From: Pseudomonas costantinii
GTDB taxonomy: Bacteria; Pseudomonadota; Gammaproteobacteria; Pseudomonadales; Pseudomonadaceae
Direction: 5' to 3'
Assembly: GCF_001870435.1 (NCBI RefSeq)
Contig: NZ_MDDR01000066.1
Coordinates: 124,001 to 188,000, forward strand
Length of the DNA: 64,000 nucleotides
Below are positions 60,246-64,000 of the stretch, in pieces; the stretch's first letter is position 1; each line of letters starts with the position of its first letter. Under the pieces are notes generated by a model. It saw nothing but the letters and a program-made list of their open reading frames with translations, was not told the DNA's origin and did not search any database. The position numbers were made by a program, and so were the translations under genes.

Positions 60246-60629
60246 TTACTGCTCCATATTCGTGTCTGGTTTGGTGTTGCGGTGCTTAAGGGCGTCGATG
60301 ATCTCGCCGATCCTCATACGGCCATTTGCACGTTGTTGGTCTGTAAGAACCGGTTTAGGTGGCGCCTGGAGGCTTTGCCTAACCGGTATTGCTCTAATCA
60401 ATGTTGCTGGCGCGGGCCATCGTTCACAGCTTGCGAACAAGGCCTCAAATGCTGACCGAACCCGCAACGCGTCTGTTTTTTCGTCCCATCGCTGGGCCTT
60501 TCTCAAGGCCACCATCCAAACGTCCAGGGTGTGAGTAACGGCATCGGCAGCGGGCGCACCATCCAGGCGTAAGGCGACCAGCCCCATCAATCCCGCGATG
60601 ACCTCACGCTGTAGCCAGTCATCAACCAT
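60246..60629 (-). CDS. Early-region phage hypothetical protein
   Basis: 127 residues, largely helical: REVIAGLMGLVALRLDGAPAADAV, KAQRWDEKTDALRVRSAFEALFASCERWPAPATLIRAIPVRQ. The WPAPATLI stretch recurs in early proteins of Mu-like Pseudomonas phages. Function unknown. It overlaps the next upstream gene by 8 nt. Confidence 0.75.
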   Translation of the reverse strand: MVDDWLQREVIAGLMGLVALRLDGAPAADAVTHTLDVWMVALRKAQRWDEKTDALRVRSAFEALFASCERWPAPATLIRAIPVRQSLQAPPKPVLTDQQRANGRMRIGEIIDALKHRNTKPDTNMEQ

Positions 60630-61113
60630 TCAACCGCTCCTGCAATGCTTGCAATGCAAAGGTGGTCTGGCTGGGGCGAGCCAGGGTGGCGGGCTTGACC
60701 TCACTCGTTACAGGCATCAGCGCGCTTGAAGTGACTTCGCCCGGCCACTGGCTCATTACCTGGTACAACCAACCGTGCCCTTTAAGAGGCGTCGCCAGGC
60801 GCCCCGAGTCGCGAGCCCCCAGCGTTTGTTCAATGGCCCAGATCCAACAAGCAGCCGGGGCATTGAACACAACGCCATTACGCTCAATGCGCTGGGCCTG
60901 GATATCCGGCACTACCTCGGCAAGGATCTTGGCGACCCTATCCATAGTCAGTTCCCGCGTCTCCGGCCGGAACAAACCTACATAGCGAATCAGGGAGTTA
61001 CCCAGTTGACCTGAAAGCTTGAAGGCAAGCCCCAGCGCATCGCGGGCGCCGTCATGGGCGATCAACGCATCCAGGCTGATCGTTGTTCCGCAGTTGGGGC
61101 ATCGAGTGCGCAT
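60622..61113 (-). CDS. Zinc-ribbon phage protein of unknown function
   Basis: 163 residues from MRTRCPNCGTTISLDALI. The N-terminal CPNCG gives one half of a zinc ribbon without a clear second pair. SLIRYVGLFRPETRELTMDRVAKILAEV and LKGHGWLYQVMSQWPGEVTS follow. Early gene of unknown role. The start overlaps the upstream stop (ATGA). Confidence 0.78.
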   Translation of the reverse strand: MRTRCPNCGTTISLDALIAHDGARDALGLAFKLSGQLGNSLIRYVGLFRPETRELTMDRVAKILAEVVPDIQAQRIERNGVVFNAPAACWIWAIEQTLGARDSGRLATPLKGHGWLYQVMSQWPGEVTSSALMPVTSEVKPATLARPSQTTFALQALQERLNG

Positions 61114-61295
61114 CAATGCACCTCCCGTTGTTGCTCGGTCTTTTCAAGTTCTTCCGCACGAATGCGGGCGAACTTATAAGTTTCAGAAAACCCGACGCAC
61201 TTCTCTCCCTGGTAGAGCCGAATAAGGCTCCGGCCGGAGATGTAGATCTGAACGACGGGCACTTGTGGTTGAACAATCTCAGTGGACAGTTGCAT
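61113..61295 (-). CDS. Small early phage protein
   Basis: 60 residues from MQLSTEIVQPQVPVVQIYIS, with GRSLIRLYQGEKCVGFSETYKFARIRAEELEKTEQQ. Not recognised. The frame opens at 61412, but the internal ATG at 61295 overlaps the upstream stop by only 17 nt and is preferred. Confidence 0.65.
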   Translation of the reverse strand: MQLSTEIVQPQVPVVQIYISGRSLIRLYQGEKCVGFSETYKFARIRAEELEKTEQQREVH

Positions 61296-61653
61296 TTCCG
61301 GCACCTGCACAGTTGGGGTTGTTGGGGCAATGCTGGCAGGCTCGCCAAAGCTGCATTGATTGCGGGTTATGCGTAGGGGGCTCTTTTTCACGGTAGGTTT
61401 GGCACGCCTCAATTGTCAGAACTTCACCAACCGCAATGCACTCAATGCGCCCAAGAGCATCCAACACGCGCCGCTCCACACCTTTAGTGCTGGGACTGGA
61501 GTATTTGTTGTTCAGTACAAGACTGACGGCCGTTCGACTGATTCCAACCCTCTCCGCAGCCCGAGTACGATTGGTTTCTCCGACCTCCGCAGCTAACAGG
61601 CGGACGAACAACGGCGGTTGGTTGCCCCACTTTGAAATATCGACCTGGTTCAT
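61279..61653 (-). CDS. Helix-turn-helix protein with C-terminal cysteine cluster
   Basis: 124 residues from MNQVDISKWGNQPPLFVRLL. NRTRAAERVGISRTAVSLVLNNKY near residue 28 is a LacI/Cro-type helix-turn-helix. CQTYREKEP and ACQHCPNNPNC near the C-terminus form a possible zinc site. It may regulate the early operon. The start overlaps the upstream gene stop (ATGA). Confidence 0.82.
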   Translation of the reverse strand: MNQVDISKWGNQPPLFVRLLAAEVGETNRTRAAERVGISRTAVSLVLNNKYSSPSTKGVERRVLDALGRIECIAVGEVLTIEACQTYREKEPPTHNPQSMQLWRACQHCPNNPNCAGAGNATVH

Positions 61654-62390
61654 CAAGCCAACTCCAATTGGGCGCGCTGCAAAAGGCTGACTCCAGGACC
61701 AGCAACTCCGGCCGCAACAAACTCAGCCAGTAACTTTTTCAACCTGGTGTTCTGCTCTTGCATATCGTTGGATGGGGAAGACTCTCCCGATACGCCACCC
61801 GACTCCACATTGGAGAACACCACCTTGTTAAGGTTTGGATCGAATACTTGGAGCGATACAGATTTCTGAATAACGGGATGACGCGGCCCGGTGGACATCC
61901 CCGGCGCCAACTTAAAAGTTTGAGGCCCCTGGTAGTCATATTCGCTTGAAAGGAGGTACCCGGCCTTAGTCAACGCACTGAAATAATTAAGCGCATACGC
62001 CTGTGTAACTCTGACATCTCCAATACTTGCCATTTCCGCAGCTTGCGCGGCGGTCATCTCACCCATGATTCGCAAGCTACGCCAAAGGCTTTCCGCGCCC
62101 GCACCTTGAGTTGAGCGATCACCCGACAGCGTTACCCTAGGGTGTTCGGCCCCTTCGTCACGTACGAGGCGCCATCGGTGATCGGCAAACTCTCCAGCAC
62201 CATCAACCAGCTCAATAAGCGCGGCTTTATTGAGTGCACGAATGTAGTTTTTGACACTACCGTCCGATTGCCCAGAAAGCTGCACGATTTCCCGTGACGT
62301 GAAGCCCTTACGGTTATCGCGCACGGCCTCCCACATGTACTGACGTGGCTCTTTACCGCCCACCAAACGAAGTTGTGTTGCCTTACCCAT
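61653..62390 (-). CDS. Early protein with winged-helix domains, downstream of MuB
   Basis: 245 residues. RQYMWEAVRDNRKGFTSREIVQLSGQSDGSVKNYIRALNKAALIELV-type pattern (key pieces FTSREIVQLSG, VKNYIRALNKAALI) is a winged helix near residues 20-65; MTAAQAAEMASIGDVRVTQAYALNYFSALTKAGYL near 115 looks like a second one. Role unknown, possibly DNA binding in transposition or regulation. It overlaps the MuB-like stop (TGATG). Confidence 0.8.
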   Translation of the reverse strand: MGKATQLRLVGGKEPRQYMWEAVRDNRKGFTSREIVQLSGQSDGSVKNYIRALNKAALIELVDGAGEFADHRWRLVRDEGAEHPRVTLSGDRSTQGAGAESLWRSLRIMGEMTAAQAAEMASIGDVRVTQAYALNYFSALTKAGYLLSSEYDYQGPQTFKLAPGMSTGPRHPVIQKSVSLQVFDPNLNKVVFSNVESGGVSGESSPSNDMQEQNTRLKKLLAEFVAAGVAGPGVSLLQRAQLELA

Positions 62391-63112
62391 CAGCGAGTCC
62401 TCCGGGCAGGAGCTTCGCCATTATCCCAGCCACGTTTGCCCCAAGCGGACAGATCGATACGATCAAGCATCAGCGCTGCGGCTTCGGACTGAACCCTGTA
62501 AAGGTTCACCGCCGCACGGCGCAGGCAACCACTAGTTGCACGATTCAGGTCTTCAAGAAGATCATCAGCAATGTGCAACTTCGGATAACTGGCACTGGCG
62601 AGTTGTTTCAGGTCTTCCAGTGTGGCGGCTTGGGCCGGAACCCACTCAAGCACTCGGTTGTGCAGGCGCTCCAGTCGCGACAAAGATGCAGGAACCCGTT
62701 CCTCGCCGATCAGAACAATAGTTCCCTGACTGGCGTTATAGATATCCGTCAATACGTTAGCTGCTGCTTTATCCAGCAGGTATTGAACATCATCAATAAT
62801 CAACGGACGGTTCGATGCAGTGAGTTGTACGGCGATCTGATCAACCATTTCCGACATGGTGCGCGTCGGATGCACCGACATTTCACGAAGGACCGACTGT
62901 AGAAAGGCTTTCTTACTCCAGGTATCCCGGCATTCCACGTAATAGGCACGATGCATATTCGCAGCAAAGGCAGCCGCCGCGCTCTTGCCGAAACCGCTTG
63001 GGCCATACATGGTGACCAGACCCGGAAGCCCGGCCGGACGCACCTGTGCACGCTTCATGGCACCGGCAAGCAAGCCCACATTGGTCAATGGAACGATTTT
63101 GGTTACACTCAT
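62390..63112 (-). CDS. MuB-like AAA+ ATPase, transposition target activator
   Basis: 240 residues. VTMYGPSGFGKSAAAAFAA is the Walker A loop near residue 36 and RPLIIDDVQYLLDKAA the Walker B near 105; NLYRVQSEAAAL lies near the C-terminus. MuB-type proteins form filaments on target DNA, stimulate the transposase and give target immunity. No long N-terminal helix-turn-helix domain like that of Mu B is present, as in D3112/B3-type phages. 60 bp separate it from the transposase gene. Confidence 0.9.
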   Translation of the reverse strand: MSVTKIVPLTNVGLLAGAMKRAQVRPAGLPGLVTMYGPSGFGKSAAAAFAANMHRAYYVECRDTWSKKAFLQSVLREMSVHPTRTMSEMVDQIAVQLTASNRPLIIDDVQYLLDKAAANVLTDIYNASQGTIVLIGEERVPASLSRLERLHNRVLEWVPAQAATLEDLKQLASASYPKLHIADDLLEDLNRATSGCLRRAAVNLYRVQSEAAALMLDRIDLSAWGKRGWDNGEAPARRTR

Positions 63113-63172
63113 TGTGTTGTCTCTCCTTAAGAACGAGCTGGCAGGCTCGTTTACTGCTGTAGAACGCGGGAC

Positions 63173-64000
63173 TCACCCCGCGCGTTGAAACACTTCTTGC
63201 ATCGCTGTGAAGTCCGGGTGGGAGGGATACAACTCCCACCACCTGGCTTCATCAGCGTTCAATTCTTCTCCTGACTTCACGCGCTCATCGAGCTTTATCC
63301 AAAGCCGATATCGAGCTACGTCATCCCCTGGAACAGAGAATTGCGGGCGTTCAGCATCAAGCTCTTGGGCATACTCTTGTGCGAGGGTTAGCGCCTCATT
63401 GCTAAGCGTTGCCGAAGGTCGGGTGGACGGTGCAATCATTTCCACCCGATGCCCTGTCAACGTTTCCAACTTGTCCATCGAACGCTTGACCTGGCCTTGC
63501 TCACGCTTGGCGCGGCTCTTCTCCAGCATGCTCATCGGCATGTAGTCCGAGGCATTGCCTTCCAGCAGCGCTTCACCAACCATTTCACCGTCTAACGTGT
63601 ATGCCCAGACGCGTGCAGCATCTCTAACGTCGTAGGCCAACCGTATTTCTTGTCCGTGCAAGGACCGCAGGTCATCCATGAAATAGGTGTTGTTCATCCA
63701 CTGAACTTCCCCACGATGGGTCTTGCGGATGACTTGTGGGTGCATCAGCGATTCAACTAGCTCTGGTGTAGCGACCACCGGCTCCCAGCCCTGATCCAGT
63801 GCTGATTGCCAGGCTTCGTCGGGGCTTGGGTATCGCTGAAGGCCAGTGAACGGGTCCCTGATCCTTTGGAGGCCGCGATGTGGCGTCCGGTTATAGGTCG
63901 CTATTTCATCCTCGACCCCGGCCATGAACTCCCCGAAGGTAGGCATTAACCGAGTGGTCCCAAGTTCTTTGAGTTGCTTGCGGCCAAGCCGGTGAACCTT
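63173..64000 (-). CDS. MuA-like DDE transposase (C-terminal part, gene runs off the window)
   Basis: 276 codons are inside the window and the frame is open past 64000. EDEIATYNRTPHRGLQ ends the DDE core; LMHPQVIRKTHRGEVQWMNNTYF and LRSLHGQEIRLAYDVRDAARVWAYTLDGEMVGEAL form the Mu-type beta-barrel. The end part (VEDEIATYN to EVFQRAG) includes the MuB-contacting tail. The catalytic Asp, Asp and Glu and the end-binding domains lie beyond the window. It should act on the R repeats at 32922-33005. Confidence 0.92.
   Translation of the reverse strand, partial: KVHRLGRKQLKELGTTRLMPTFGEFMAGVEDEIATYNRTPHRGLQRIRDPFTGLQRYPSPDEAWQSALDQGWEPVVATPELVESLMHPQVIRKTHRGEVQWMNNTYFMDDLRSLHGQEIRLAYDVRDAARVWAYTLDGEMVGEALLEGNASDYMPMSMLEKSRAKREQGQVKRSMDKLETLTGHRVEMIAPSTRPSATLSNEALTLAQEYAQELDAERPQFSVPGDDVARYRLWIKLDERVKSGEELNADEARWWELYPSHPDFTAMQEVFQRAG

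Larger units (their letters stand above)
32913..64000 (-). mobile_element. Mu-like transposable prophage (right end to MuA gene; left end outside)
   Basis: At least 31 kb in Mu gene order, transcribed on the minus strand. Markers are MuA-like transposase, MuB-like ATPase, Mor/C activator, gp16, terminase gp27-gp28, portal gp29, F, G, I, T, gp35-gp38, sheath, tube, gp43-gp48 tail genes. The border is fixed by the loss of ycaQ homology at 32912, a terminal TG at 32913 and three transposase-site-like repeats. All morphogenesis, tail and lysis genes seem open, so the phage may be viable; the repressor region and left end are not visible. Confidence 0.95.

Noticed and set aside
1-64000. tRNA, rRNA, CRISPR arrays and insertion sequences
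   Set aside because: None was recognised by eye; short stems and repeats seen are explained by terminators, the REP pair or prophage-end repeats.

Overview
The window is a piece of a Pseudomonas chromosome, most likely from the P. fluorescens group, with a large Mu-like transposable prophage in its right half. The genus call rests on familiar gene content and order: ccmA diverging from a fliK-like gene with an FlhB-C-like partner, moeA-moaB/mobA, a DUF883-YqjE trio, alaA, htpX, tpm, deaD and a class II DAHP synthase. A Pseudomonas-type REP doublet and an E. coli/Pseudomonas-type LexA box fit this too.

Host half, about 1-32912. Positions 1-5040 hold the first 11 codons of ccmA, a fliK-like and an FlhB-C-like gene, a REP pair, the molybdenum-cofactor genes moeA, moaB and mobA, and a YgdI/R-type lipoprotein. 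Positions 5049-12018 hold an RluA-family pseudouridine synthase, a small gene under a perfect LexA box, a glutaredoxin-like protein, an ammonium transporter, a DUF883/YqjE envelope operon, an EAL-YkuI_C phosphodiesterase and a dGTPase-like enzyme. Positions 12181-20992 are rich in signalling: a stand-alone RocR-type receiver, a BvgA/RocA-like regulator overlapping a 1216-residue BvgS/EvgS/RocS-like sensor, a free-methionine sulfoxide reductase, a DUF815 ATPase and a second hybrid kinase. Positions 20973-22439 form an oxidative-stress block: glutathione peroxidase and an OhrR-like regulator in one operon behind a candidate OhrR operator, then msrB. Positions 22642-31858 are housekeeping genes: alaA, htpX, tpm, an extradiol dioxygenase, deaD, a crotonase, a SpeE-like protein and DAHP synthase.

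Prophage half, 32913 to the window end. The element sits inside a ycaQ/alkX-type DNA glycosylase gene; only the 3' part of that gene (31848-32912) is here. The prophage begins with TG, is preceded by a 5-bp candidate target duplication, and carries three direct repeats near its end that look like transposase-binding R sites. It runs right end first, so all phage genes are on the minus strand. Read in transcription order from 64000 leftward they are: MuA-like transposase (C-terminal part), MuB-like ATPase, DNA-binding and early proteins, gp16-like, Mor/C-type activator, a secreted cargo protein, holin candidate, lytic transglycosylase, Rz with a nested Rz1, DksA/TraR-like protein, gp25-gp26-gp27 types, terminase, portal, F-like head protein with a toxin-like nuclease tail, virion morphogenesis G, protease/scaffold I, major head T, gp35-gp38 types, sheath, tube, tail chaperone with a programmed -1 frameshift, tape measure, gp43-gp48 baseplate proteins, tail fibre and fibre assembly. 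Structural and lysis genes look intact. A lower-GC cargo gene (36996-37709) is wedged between the gp45- and gp46-type baseplate genes, and a second possible cassette (58817-59221) lies between imperfect 74-bp repeats in the early region.

No tRNA, rRNA, insertion sequence or CRISPR array was recognised. All family calls come from reading the sequence; no database search was run.
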